31,011 bases of DNA. Origin: an uncultured Blautia sp. Its GTDB lineage: Bacteria; Bacillota; Clostridia; Lachnospirales; Lachnospiraceae. The notes below the pieces were generated by a model. The model was not told the DNA's origin. It saw nothing but the letters and a program-made list of their open reading frames with translations, and ran no database searches. This document shows, piece after piece, positions 16,916 to 24,235 of this stretch (position 1 is the first letter of the stretch; each line of letters begins with the position of its first letter). Position numbers and translations under genes: made by a program. The DNA lies in NCBI GenBank assembly GCA_946629475.1, contig CAMOXX010000005.1, positions 1 to 31,011 on the forward strand, written 5' to 3'.

Positions 16916-16948
16916 CAGGGGGACAGGCACATGCCTGTCCCCTGTTTT
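16916..16948 (+). terminator. groEL terminator built from a GGGGACAGG palindrome
   Basis: CAGGGGGACAGGCA (16916-16929) pairs with TGCCTGTCCCCTG (16932-16944), with one bulged G, followed by TTTT. The stem shares the GGGGACAGG motif of the repeat at 14481-14535, so a REP-like sequence seems to serve as the operon terminator. Confidence 0.75.
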
Positions 16949-16950
16949 AG

Positions 16951-16979
16951 TTGATGAAAGGCAGATCCTGTGGTATACT
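16951..16979 (+). promoter_or_regulatory. Putative extended -10 promoter for the 167-aa membrane protein
   Basis: TTGATG (16951-16956), a 17-nt spacer, and TATACT (16974-16979) preceded by TG at -15/-14. It begins 2 nt after the terminator's T-run. Confidence 0.55.
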
Positions 16980-17076
16980 TTTTTAAGTATCTGTTCATCA
17001 CGATGAACTGTTCCGGCCATTCCCTGCCGGGGGGACCGGTCTGCACTGCATATGAGAATGATTGGAGGACAAACAT

Positions 17077-17580
17077 ATGAGTGATCTGTATACGGAACTG
17101 CTTGTGAAAAAGAAAAAGAGACCCGTCGACAGCCTGATCAAGTATGGGCTGATTGTGCTGACGGCCGTGTTTGCGCTTGCCGGCCTTTTGATCCATCCGC
17201 TGATTCTGGTTGGAGCCGTCGGCCTTGTGATCGCCGACATCTTTCTGATTCCCCGTACTGATCTCGAATATGAATACCTGTTTGTGAACGGAGAGTTTGA
17301 CATTGATGTAATAATGTCACAGCAGAAACGGAAGAGGGTATGCAGCTTCAGCCTGAAGGACTGCGACATCGCGGCTCCCGTAAAATCCCACCGCATGGAC
17401 TATTACAATAACAATGAAAAGCTGAAGGTGATGGATTTTTCCTCTGGGGAGGAAGGCCGCGAAACATTTGCAATTATTACACGTGTGAATGAAGAACCCT
17501 GCAGAGTGATTCTTGAGCCTGACCAGAATCTGAAGGACAAGATGAAAAAAACAGCTCCGGGCAAAGTTTTTTTGGATTGA
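17077..17580 (+). CDS. Small two-helix membrane protein, Lachnospiraceae-type DUF (possibly DUF6106)
   Basis: The 167-residue protein has no known activity. It starts MSDLYTELLVKKKKRPVDSL, a short cytoplasmic part, then two adjacent hydrophobic helices (about 25-42 and 45-62) joined by IHP. After IPRTDLEYEYLFVNGEFDID comes a soluble mixed alpha/beta domain of about 105 residues with no recognised catalytic motif. I recall similar proteins annotated as DUF6106 in Lachnospiraceae; that label is from memory. The ATG at 17077 is chosen over the TTG at 17062 because GGAGG (17064-17068) overlaps the latter and lies 8 nt before the former. The stop codon overlaps the -35 box of the guaB promoter, so guaB need not depend on this gene's transcript. 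Confidence 0.75.
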   Translation: MSDLYTELLVKKKKRPVDSLIKYGLIVLTAVFALAGLLIHPLILVGAVGLVIADIFLIPRTDLEYEYLFVNGEFDIDVIMSQQKRKRVCSFSLKDCDIAAPVKSHRMDYYNNNEKLKVMDFSSGEEGRETFAIITRVNEEPCRVILEPDQNLKDKMKKTAPGKVFLD

Positions 17581-17605
17581 CACATATTTGCTTTTTTGTT
17601 ACACT
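17577..17605 (+). promoter_or_regulatory. Sigma-A promoter of guaB overlapping the upstream stop codon
   Basis: A perfect TTGACA (17577-17582), a 17-nt spacer and TACACT (17600-17605). The TGA stop of the preceding gene is inside the -35 hexamer. Confidence 0.75.
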
Positions 17606-17648
17606 ATGGGACAATCAAAAAACAGAAAAACAACAGGAGGAAGCGAAC

Positions 17649-19103
17649 TTGGGTATAATTATCGGGGAAGGCATTACTTTCGACGACGTTCTATTGGTTC
17701 CGCAGTATTCAAATGTAATTCCGAATCAGGTTGACGTTTCGACCTGGCTGACCAGAAAAATCAGATTGAATATCCCTATGATGAGCGCGGGGATGGACAC
17801 CGTGACAGAATACCGTATGGCAATCGCCATGGCAAGGCAGGGCGGCATCGGTATCATTCACAAGAACATGACGATTGAGGAGCAGGCCGAAGAGGTGGAT
17901 AAAGTAAAGCGTTCCGAGAACGGCGTTATTACAGATCCGTTCTACCTCTCACCGGAGAACACGCTCAAGGATGCCAATGATCTCATGAGCAAATACCGGA
18001 TTTCGGGTGTTCCGATTACAGAAGGCCATAAGCTTGTGGGAATCATCACAAACCGCGATCTCAAATTTGAGACCGATTTTTCCCGGAAGATCAAGGACTG
18101 CATGACTTCAGAAAATCTTATCACAGCGCGTGAAGGGATTACTCTGGAAGGGGCAAAAAAGATTCTGGCGGAATCCCGCAAGGAAAAGCTTCCGATTGTT
18201 GATGAAAATTACAATCTCAAGGGCCTGATCACCATCAAGGATATTGAAAAGCAGATCAAATATCCGCTTGCTGCCAAGGACTCTCAGGGCCGTCTCCTGT
18301 GCGGCGGCGCCGTAGGCATCACGTCCAACGTGCTTGCCCGTGTGGAGGCGCTGGTGAAAGCGTCGGTCGACGTCATTGTAGTCGACTCCGCGCACGGCCA
18401 TTCCGAGAACATCCTCCGCACTGTCCGCGAAATCAAAGCGGCATTTCCGGAGCTCCAGGTTATCGCGGGCAACGTGGCGACAGGCGAAGCGACCGAAGCA
18501 CTGATCGAAGCAGGCGCGGATGCCGTGAAGGTAGGCATCGGGCCGGGCTCCATCTGCACAACCCGCGTGGTTGCCGGGATCGGTGTTCCGCAGATCACGG
18601 CGGTGATGAACTGCTACAATGCGGCGGATCCCCATGGAATCCCGATCATCGCGGACGGCGGCATCAAGTATTCCGGTGACATTACCAAGGCAATTGCGGC
18701 CGGCGCGAATGTGTGTATGATGGGCAGCATCTTTGCAGGCTGTGACGAGAGTCCGGGAACCTTCGAGCTGTATCAGGGGCGTAAATACAAGGTGTACCGC
18801 GGCATGGGTTCGATTGCGGCGATGGAGAACGGCAGCAAGGATCGTTATTTCCAGAACGATGCCAAAAAACTTGTTCCTGAGGGAGTGGAAGGCCGTGTCG
18901 CATATAAAGGACATGTTGAGGATACGGTGTTCCAGCTGATCGGCGGCCTGAGATCCGGAATGGGCTACTGCGGCGCGCCGACGATCGAGGCGCTCAAAAC
19001 GACCGGCCAGTTTATCAAAATTTCCGCGGCTTCCCTGAAGGAATCCCATCCCCATGATATTCACATTACAAAAGAAGCACCGAATTACAGCGTGGATGAA
19101 TAA
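17649..19103 (+). CDS. guaB: Inosine-5'-monophosphate dehydrogenase
   Basis: IMPDH oxidises IMP to XMP with NAD, the committed step to GTP. The 484-residue length fits when the TTG at 17649 is used: GGAGG lies 8 nt upstream and the sequence then reads GIIIGEGITFDDVLLVPQYS, the standard N-terminus. No nearby in-frame ATG fits. A TIM barrel is interrupted by a tandem CBS (Bateman) pair, about residues 95-210 (ITDPFYLSPENTLKDA ... GLITIKDIEKQI). The active-site loop GIGPGSICTTRVVAGIGVPQ has the nucleophile C303, and the flap region contains MGSIAAMENGSKDRYF. A terminator follows. It is placed upstream of the purO-purH pair, so four purine genes lie within about 14 kb. Confidence 0.98.
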   Translation: MGIIIGEGITFDDVLLVPQYSNVIPNQVDVSTWLTRKIRLNIPMMSAGMDTVTEYRMAIAMARQGGIGIIHKNMTIEEQAEEVDKVKRSENGVITDPFYLSPENTLKDANDLMSKYRISGVPITEGHKLVGIITNRDLKFETDFSRKIKDCMTSENLITAREGITLEGAKKILAESRKEKLPIVDENYNLKGLITIKDIEKQIKYPLAAKDSQGRLLCGGAVGITSNVLARVEALVKASVDVIVVDSAHGHSENILRTVREIKAAFPELQVIAGNVATGEATEALIEAGADAVKVGIGPGSICTTRVVAGIGVPQITAVMNCYNAADPHGIPIIADGGIKYSGDITKAIAAGANVCMMGSIFAGCDESPGTFELYQGRKYKVYRGMGSIAAMENGSKDRYFQNDAKKLVPEGVEGRVAYKGHVEDTVFQLIGGLRSGMGYCGAPTIEALKTTGQFIKISAASLKESHPHDIHITKEAPNYSVDE

Positions 19104-19105
19104 AA

Positions 19106-19130
19106 GTACTGTTCAATACTGAGCAGATAC
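19106..19130 (+). repeat. Very short degenerate copy of the stop-proximal repeat
   Basis: GTACTGTTCA, 4 nt, TGAGCAGATAC. Compared with GTAACTGTTCA...TGAACAGTTAC at 26092-26134, it looks like the two tips of the element with the interior gone. It starts 2 nt after the guaB stop. The match is short and could be chance. Confidence 0.35.
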
Positions 19131-19150
19131 CGGTAAAAAAGCCTGTAACG

Positions 19151-19191
19151 ACCGCCCGGGCTGCCTGATAAAAAGCAGTTCGGGCGGTTTT
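19151..19191 (+). terminator. Intrinsic terminator after guaB
   Basis: ACCGCCCG (19151-19158) pairs with CGGGCGGT (19181-19188), with an inner CTGC/GCAG extension, followed by TTT. Confidence 0.75.
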
Positions 19192-19231
19192 ACCATAGTA
19201 AACAGCAAAGGAACGAAAGGAGAACCATTTC

Positions 19232-19945
19232 ATGGAAATGCTGTCGCTAATGAAGGAACTGGAAAACAATGCCTATCCGGGCCGCGGTATCGTGATCGGC
19301 CGCTCTGCTGACGGAAAGAGTGCTGTCACAGCCTACTTTATCATGGGCAGGAGTGAAAACAGCCGCAACAGGATCTTCACAGAGGAGGGCGAAGGCATCC
19401 GGACAGAGGCATTCGACCCGGCAAAGCTGGTGGATCCAAGCCTGATCATTTACGCGCCGGTGCGGGTCCTTGGGAACGACACGATTGTGACCAACGGAGA
19501 TCAGACCGACACGGTCTACGAGGGAATCAAAAACGGACAGACATTCGAACAGGCTTTGAGAACCCGTGAGTTTGAGCCGGATGCTCCAAACTATACACCG
19601 AGGATCTCGGGCATTCTCCATGTTGAAAACGGGCTTTTCCGTTACAGCCTTTCCATCCTGAAGAGCGACTGCGGAAGGCCGGAGCAGTGCCTGAGATACA
19701 CGTTCGATTATGACAATGCCGCGGCAGGAGAGGGCCGTTTCATCCATACCTACCAGGGCGACGGCAGCCCGCTTCCGAGTTTTGAGGGAGAGCCGAAAAG
19801 GATCTCTGTTCCGGATGATATCGATACTTTTACAGATCAGATCTGGAACAGCCTGAACGAGGACAACAAGGTATCGCTGTTTGTGAGATATATCGACATC
19901 GCATCAGGGACATACACCACAAGGATTGTAAATAAAAACAGATAA
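19232..19945 (+). CDS. purO: IMP cyclohydrolase, PurO type
   Basis: Ring closure of FAICAR to IMP, the last step of de novo purine synthesis. Most bacteria use the N-terminal half of bifunctional PurH; this 237-residue protein instead resembles the archaeal-type PurO fold (an NTN-hydrolase-like family), with the N-terminal YPGRGIVIGRSADGKSAVTAYFIMGRSENSRNR and central LRYTFDYDNAAAGEGRFIHTY segments typical of it. No extra domain is present. The start at 19232 follows AAAGGAGA. The transformylase gene begins 13 nt after its stop, so the pair replaces PurH and is co-transcribed. I recall this pair from other Clostridia. No promoter was recognised in the short gap after the guaB terminator. Confidence 0.85.
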   Translation: MEMLSLMKELENNAYPGRGIVIGRSADGKSAVTAYFIMGRSENSRNRIFTEEGEGIRTEAFDPAKLVDPSLIIYAPVRVLGNDTIVTNGDQTDTVYEGIKNGQTFEQALRTREFEPDAPNYTPRISGILHVENGLFRYSLSILKSDCGRPEQCLRYTFDYDNAAAGEGRFIHTYQGDGSPLPSFEGEPKRISVPDDIDTFTDQIWNSLNEDNKVSLFVRYIDIASGTYTTRIVNKNR

Positions 19946-19958
19946 GCGGAGAGATATT

Positions 19959-21143
19959 ATGAAGGAATTTACACTTAAGTACGGGTGCAACCCGAATCAG
20001 AAGCCCTCGAAAATCTATATGAACGACGGAAGCGAGCTCCCGGTAAAAATCCTGAACGGAAGGCCCGGATATATCAACTTCCTTGATGCCTTTAATGGCT
20101 GGCAGCTTGTGAGAGACCTCAAAAATGCGACCGGCTGCGCGGCTGCAACATCCTTCAAGCACGTATCACCGGCAGGAGCCGCCATCGGCCTCCCCTTAAG
20201 CGAGACACTGGCAAAAATATACTGGGTGGATGATATGGACTGGAAGAACTTCTCCCCGATCGCCTGCGCGTACGCGAGGGCCCGCGGAGCCGACAGAATG
20301 TCATCCTTCGGTGATTTTATTTCACTCTCAGATATATGCGATACCGACACCGCCATGCTGATCCGCCATGAGGTTTCCGACGGGATCATCGCGCCGGGAT
20401 ACACGGAGGAAGCTCTGGAGATCCTGAAACAGAAAAAGAAAGGCAATTACAATATCATCGAAATCGATCCGGAATATGTACCGGCGCCGATCGAGCACAA
20501 GGAAGTTTTCGGCGTTACATTCGAACAGGGCAGGCAGGAGCTTCCGATTAACGATGAGCTGATTTCAAACATTGTTACAAAAAATAAGGATCTTCCGGCC
20601 GAAGCGGCGAGGGATATGAAAATTTCCCTGATCATACTCAAATATACACAGTCAAACTCTGTGTGCTATGTCCGGGACGGCCAGGCGATCGGCATCGGCG
20701 CAGGCCAGCAGTCCAGGATTCACTGTACAAGGCTTGCCGGGCAGAAGGCCGACAACTGGTTCCTCCGCCAGAGTCCGCAGGTGCTGAACCTTCCGTTCAA
20801 GGACACAATTTCCAGGCCGGAGAGGGACAACGCGATCGACGTTTATATCGGGGATGAATATATGGATGTTGTCGCGGACGGCAATTGGGAAGGCATCTTT
20901 AAGGAAAAACCGAAGGTTTTCACTGCAGAGGAAAAGAGAGCATGGCTCGATCAGCTTGACAATGTTACGCTCGGGTCTGACGCTTTCTTCCCGTTCAGCG
21001 ACAATATTGAGAGAGCGAAGAAGAGCGGCGTAAAATATATCGCTGAGCCGGGCGGTTCTGTCCGTGACAGTGCCGTGATCGAAACGTGCGATAAATATGG
21101 AATGGTGATGGCGTTCACGGGAATCCGTCTGTTCCATCACTAA
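19959..21143 (+). CDS. purH: AICAR formyltransferase (stand-alone PurH C-terminal type)
   Basis: Transfers a formyl group from 10-formyl-THF to AICAR, giving FAICAR for the cyclohydrolase encoded just upstream. The 394 residues correspond to the transformylase half of PurH, with no MGS-like cyclohydrolase domain. The opening LKYGCNPNQKPSKIY matches the RYGENPHQ-type segment of PurH. ATSFKHVSPAGAA has the catalytic Lys-His pair, and RARGADRMSSFGDFISLSD, KYTQSNSVCYVRDGQAIGIGAGQQSR and FFPFSDNIERAKKSGVKYIAEPGGSVRD are all family motifs. GGAGAG precedes the start. The palindromic array begins immediately after the stop. The symbol purH is used only for the transformylase function. Confidence 0.93.
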   Translation: MKEFTLKYGCNPNQKPSKIYMNDGSELPVKILNGRPGYINFLDAFNGWQLVRDLKNATGCAAATSFKHVSPAGAAIGLPLSETLAKIYWVDDMDWKNFSPIACAYARARGADRMSSFGDFISLSDICDTDTAMLIRHEVSDGIIAPGYTEEALEILKQKKKGNYNIIEIDPEYVPAPIEHKEVFGVTFEQGRQELPINDELISNIVTKNKDLPAEAARDMKISLIILKYTQSNSVCYVRDGQAIGIGAGQQSRIHCTRLAGQKADNWFLRQSPQVLNLPFKDTISRPERDNAIDVYIGDEYMDVVADGNWEGIFKEKPKVFTAEEKRAWLDQLDNVTLGSDAFFPFSDNIERAKKSGVKYIAEPGGSVRDSAVIETCDKYGMVMAFTGIRLFHH

Positions 21144-21442
21144 GGAACTGTTCAGAACCCCTTCATGAGGAATGCTTTGCATTCCTCATGAAGGCGGTCA
21201 GAGACGCTTCGGGTTTTGTTCAGCCCCCATCCATTCGGAATGCTTTGCATTCCTCATGTGTGCGGTCAGAGACGCTTCGCGTCTTGCCCGCCCCCATCCA
21301 TTCGGAATGCTTTGCATTCCTCATGTGTGCGGTCAGAGACGCTTCGCGTCTTGCCCGCCCCATGGACATGATCAAAATTTGCCTGAAATGCAAGCATTTC
21401 ATTCGAAATTTCGATCTTGTCCATGGGGTGCTGAACAAATAC
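21144..21442 (+). repeat. 299-bp expanded palindromic array after the AICAR transformylase gene
   Basis: It starts on the base after the stop codon with GGAACTGTTCAG and ends with GGGGTGCTGAACAAATAC, the element tips. Three copies of the GGAATGCTTTGCATTCC module start at 21169, 21237 and 21304. The last two are tandem 67-bp units identical over 63 bases. The first lies in a perfect 16-bp hairpin (21160-21175 with 21179-21194) and contains an extra TTGTTCAGCCCCCAT, i.e. an internal element tip. The large terminal hairpin (21358-21428) is present once. Overall it is the 6909-7073 element with its left module amplified. Confidence 0.8.
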
Positions 21443-21451
21443 AAATAACTG

Positions 21452-21479
21452 AAAAAAAAGCTCTCCGAAATCGGAGAGC
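21452..21479 (-). terminator. Intrinsic terminator of the tRNA-Gly gene
   Basis: On the minus strand an 8-bp perfect stem (GCTCTCCG/CGGAGAGC) with a 4-nt loop is followed by eight T, starting 6 nt after the tRNA 3' end. On the plus strand the T-run is absent, so it serves the tRNA. Confidence 0.85.
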
Positions 21480-21484
21480 TGAAG

Positions 21485-21557
21485 AGCGATAGACGGGGCT
21501 CGAACCCGCGGTCTCGACCTTGGCAAGGTCGCGCGTTACCAACTACGCCACTATCGC
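21485..21557 (-). tRNA. tRNA-Gly (GCC)
   Basis: A 73-nt cloverleaf on the minus strand: acceptor GCGATAG/CTATCGC, D stem GCGT/ACGC with loop AGTTGGTA, anticodon stem CGACC/GGTCG with loop TTGCCAA (anticodon GCC at 21524-21522), T arm GCGGG-TTCGAGC-CCCGT, and discriminator U73, usual for glycine. CCA is not encoded. It stands alone with its own promoter and terminator. Confidence 0.97.
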
Positions 21558-21579
21558 CTGTGTTCTTTCGAACAGGATT

Positions 21580-21608
21580 ATATTACTACATTTCTTTTAC
21601 AGTGTCAA
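21580..21608 (-). promoter_or_regulatory. Sigma-A promoter of tRNA-Gly
   Basis: On the minus strand TTGACA (21608-21603), a 17-nt spacer and TAATAT (21585-21580), about 22 nt before the tRNA 5' end. An overlapping TATAAT three nt later would need a 20-nt spacer. Confidence 0.75.
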
Positions 21609-21653
21609 CAGTTTTTTTATTGTTTTTTTAGAACGTAACTGGATGGTGGGAGT

Positions 21654-22778
21654 ATGAAAAAGAAATTGATGCATGCTGTAATACTGTCTGCCGCCTGCGT
21701 ATTGTGTGCGGGGCACCTTGCAGCTGCAGAAACAATCCCTTCCGGAGATCCGGAAGAGCAGACCGGTGCAGTATCAGATCCGGAAGATACTGATGAGGCA
21801 CTCAGTGAAGTGAAAAAAATGCTTGAGGTAGGGGAAGAAACCGATCCGACGGAGAAAGAGTATGTATCCTTAAAAGAAGTGCAGGTCTACGAATCTCCCG
21901 ATGAGAACGGAGCCGTGGCCGGCAGCCTCCGCTTTGAGACAAAGGTGGAAGCCTCTCCGGCAGAGCGGGCCGGGTGGAGCCTGGTTACGGCCAACGATGC
22001 CAGCGGTGAGAGAGTTCACGGATATGTGGTTGATTCTGCATTAAGCCGGACTTCAAATATCGAAGCGGCCAAGGAGTATCTTACCGTATCTGCGGATTCG
22101 GAAGTCCTTGACTACCCGGGGCAGAGGGACGGCGATGTGATCGGCGAGGTGATGGAGTACGATGAGGTGGAACTCACCGGCCTGATCGGCAGTACCTGGG
22201 GACGGATCCGCTTTCTGGATGATGAGCTGGAGGAAAAGGAGGGGTATGTCCTTACCGACATCCTTCCCGGGGCCGAAGAACTCGCCCAGACCCTGATCGA
22301 ACAGCAAGCCGGGCGTGCGGATGAAAACGCAGATGCGGATGGGGTTGACGCAGGGACTATTTCCGAAAGCAGCGGGAGCGGAATCTTTGCCGAGGCTGAG
22401 GACCACATAACAGCCGGAGTGTCCGAAAATTCCTATGGAGTTATGGTCGGAGATCCGGTAGCCGTAAGCTCCGATGCAAAGCTGATCCCGCTCGGGACAT
22501 TCCGGATCACGCATTACTGCCCCTGCAGCATCTGCAATGGCCCGTATATCAACGGAGCGACATCAACCGGGGCAGTCGCAACCACAAACCATACCATTGC
22601 GGTCGATCCGACACAGATTCCCTACGGATCCAAGGTTGTCATTAACGGCCAGGTTTATGTGGCGGAGGACTGCGGCGGGGGAATCAAAACGAACTGTATC
22701 GACATCTATGTCGAAACCCACGAGGAGAGCGACGCAAAAGGAGTTTACTATACCGATGTATATCTGCTGGAGGAATAG
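21654..22778 (+). CDS. Exported SH3-like/3D-domain cell-wall protein
   Basis: A 374-residue secreted protein. A signal peptide is clear: MKKKLMHAVILSAACVLCAG with probable cleavage after HLAAA (about residue 26). An acidic linker follows, then two SH3b-like segments (about 65-125 and 140-205), a Ser/Gly/Asp-rich linker, and a C-terminal 3D domain (about 280-374). The 3D domain has TFRITHYCPCSICNG, TIAVDPTQIPYGSKVVI, VAEDCGGGIK and CIDIYVETHEES, giving the three conserved aspartates for which the domain is named. The domain is a double-psi barrel found in peptidoglycan-cleaving enzymes (MltA, Sps/YocH types), so a role in wall turnover is likely but unproven here. The ribosome site is GGTGGGAG, very close to the ATG. 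It is divergent from tRNA-Gly and ends 16 nt before the glyA promoter. Confidence 0.88.
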   Translation: MKKKLMHAVILSAACVLCAGHLAAAETIPSGDPEEQTGAVSDPEDTDEALSEVKKMLEVGEETDPTEKEYVSLKEVQVYESPDENGAVAGSLRFETKVEASPAERAGWSLVTANDASGERVHGYVVDSALSRTSNIEAAKEYLTVSADSEVLDYPGQRDGDVIGEVMEYDEVELTGLIGSTWGRIRFLDDELEEKEGYVLTDILPGAEELAQTLIEQQAGRADENADADGVDAGTISESSGSGIFAEAEDHITAGVSENSYGVMVGDPVAVSSDAKLIPLGTFRITHYCPCSICNGPYINGATSTGAVATTNHTIAVDPTQIPYGSKVVINGQVYVAEDCGGGIKTNCIDIYVETHEESDAKGVYYTDVYLLEE

Positions 22779-22793
22779 CGGCCTGCCACCGGG

Positions 22794-22822
22794 TTGACAG
22801 ATATTTCAAAGTTGGATATAAT
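22794..22822 (+). promoter_or_regulatory. Perfect consensus sigma-A promoter of glyA
   Basis: TTGACA (22794-22799), exactly 17 nt, TATAAT (22817-22822). All twelve hexamer bases and the spacing match consensus, so glyA and its operon should have a high basal rate unless repressed. Confidence 0.9.
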
Positions 22823-22867
22823 CGTTTCGAACATTGCACTGAGTTATTATGATCAGGAGGATAAGGA

Positions 22868-24106
22868 ATGTATTCGATCGAAGCAGTTGATAAAGTCGAT
22901 AAGGAGATAGCGGATATCATCCGTGCCGAAATTGCGAGACAGAACGCGCATATTGAACTGATTGCCTCAGAAAACTGGGTAAGTACAGCCGTAATGTCTG
23001 CAATGGGGAGCCCGCTCACAAACAAATACGCAGAAGGATATCCCGGAAAAAGGTATTACGGGGGCTGTGCCTGCGTGGATGAGGTTGAGACGCTTGCGAT
23101 TGAACGCGCGAAAGAACTGTTTCAGTGCGAATATGCAAATGTTCAGCCGCATTCCGGTGCACAGGCGAACATGGCAGTCTTTTATGCCATGCTGAAACCG
23201 GGTGACACGGTTCTCGGCATGAGCCTGAACCATGGCGGGCATCTGACCCATGGAAGCCCTGCGAATATTTCCGGATCTTATTTTAACGCAGTTTCTTACG
23301 GAACCAACGATGACGGTGTAATCGACTATGATGATGTACTCCGTATCGCAAAGGAATGCAAGCCGAAGCTGATCGTAGCCGGAGCCAGCGCCTATGCCCG
23401 TACCATCGATTTTGAGGCGTTCCGCCGGATCGCAGATGAGGTTGGCGCGTATCTCATGGTCGATATGGCTCATATTGCGGGCCTTGTCGCGACGGGGCTT
23501 CATCCGAGCCCGATTCCGTATGCCGATGTGACGACTACGACGACCCATAAAACGCTGCGCGGACCGAGGGGCGGAATGATCCTCTCCAGTGCAGAGAACG
23601 CAAAGAAGTTCAACTTCAACAAAGCGGTATTCCCGGGCACACAGGGCGGCCCGCTGATGCATGTCATCGCAGCCAAGGCTGTCTGCTTTAAGGAGGCCCT
23701 TCAGCCGGAATTCCAGGAATATGCAAGACGCATTGTCGCAAATGCGAAAGCACTGAGCAACGGACTCATCAGCCGCGGCATCAGCATCGTATCCGGTGGA
23801 ACGGACAACCATCTGATGCTGGTTGACCTTCGCGGAACAGAGGTGACGGGCAAGGAGCTTGAGAACCTTCTGGACGAAGTAAATATTACGGCAAACAAAA
23901 ATACCGTTCCGAATGACCCGAGATCACCTTTTGTGACAAGCGGCGTTCGTCTCGGCACCCCGGCGGTTACCTCCAGGGGTATGGTTCCTGAGGACATGGA
24001 CAAAATTGCGGAGGCAATTGCAATCACCTTAGAGAGCCGCAGCAATATGGACCGTGCGAGGGCGATTGTAAAAGAACTGACAGACAAGTATCCGCTGATC
24101 GGATAA
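22868..24106 (+). CDS. glyA: Serine hydroxymethyltransferase
   Basis: A PLP enzyme interconverting serine + THF and glycine + 5,10-methylene-THF, the main source of one-carbon units. The 412 residues are full length. Visible: NAHIELIASENWVS near the start, YAEGYPGKRYYGGC, the aromatic-His region NVQPHSGAQANMAVF, LMVDMAHIAGLVATG (PLP Asp), and the Schiff-base lysine K228 in TTTTHKTLRGPRGG. The start at 22868 follows CAGGAGG. It heads an operon with a 34-residue membrane peptide, an AIR-synthase-like protein and trmL. Its product supports the formyl-THF-dependent AICAR transformylase encoded upstream. Confidence 0.98.
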   Translation: MYSIEAVDKVDKEIADIIRAEIARQNAHIELIASENWVSTAVMSAMGSPLTNKYAEGYPGKRYYGGCACVDEVETLAIERAKELFQCEYANVQPHSGAQANMAVFYAMLKPGDTVLGMSLNHGGHLTHGSPANISGSYFNAVSYGTNDDGVIDYDDVLRIAKECKPKLIVAGASAYARTIDFEAFRRIADEVGAYLMVDMAHIAGLVATGLHPSPIPYADVTTTTTHKTLRGPRGGMILSSAENAKKFNFNKAVFPGTQGGPLMHVIAAKAVCFKEALQPEFQEYARRIVANAKALSNGLISRGISIVSGGTDNHLMLVDLRGTEVTGKELENLLDEVNITANKNTVPNDPRSPFVTSGVRLGTPAVTSRGMVPEDMDKIAEAIAITLESRSNMDRARAIVKELTDKYPLIG

Positions 24107-24122
24107 TTAAAGGAGCAGAGCT

Positions 24123-24227
24123 ATGAAGATGTTTGACCCGAGAAACCGCAGGAAACTCACCGCCATTGTTGTGATTATTCTTGTTCTTGCGATGGTCATC
24201 CCTACAGTAATTGCATACCTGATCTGA
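24123..24227 (+). CDS. 34-residue single-pass membrane peptide
   Basis: A short gene between glyA and the AIR-synthase-like gene. An excellent ribosome site (AAAGGAG) lies 8 nt before the ATG. The peptide starts MKMFDPRNRRKLTAIVVIIL: an 11-residue basic N-terminus, then about 23 hydrophobic residues ending in AYLI, so it should insert as one helix with the basic end inside. The gap to glyA is 16 nt and to the next start 8 nt, so it is translated as part of the operon. I recognise the general type (tiny basic-plus-helix proteins in clostridial genomes) but not a named family or function. Confidence 0.7.
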   Translation: MKMFDPRNRRKLTAIVVIILVLAMVIPTVIAYLI

Positions 24228-24235
24228 AAACGTAT

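Noticed and set aside
15413..17020. 535-codon open frame on the minus strand opposite groEL.
   Set aside because: Antisense shadow of groEL's strongly biased codons; Cys/His/Leu-rich translation without recognisable domains.
17003..17040. AACTGTTCCGGCCATTCC sequence similar to the tip of the stop-proximal repeat.
   Set aside because: Only the tip-like octamer and CCATTC match, there is no matching right tip, and it is about 100 nt from the groEL stop; chance similarity is likely.
21231..21360. Regular repeated units that might be a CRISPR array.
   Set aside because: The units are 67 bp, directly adjacent and identical throughout, so there are no variable spacers; no cas genes are present.
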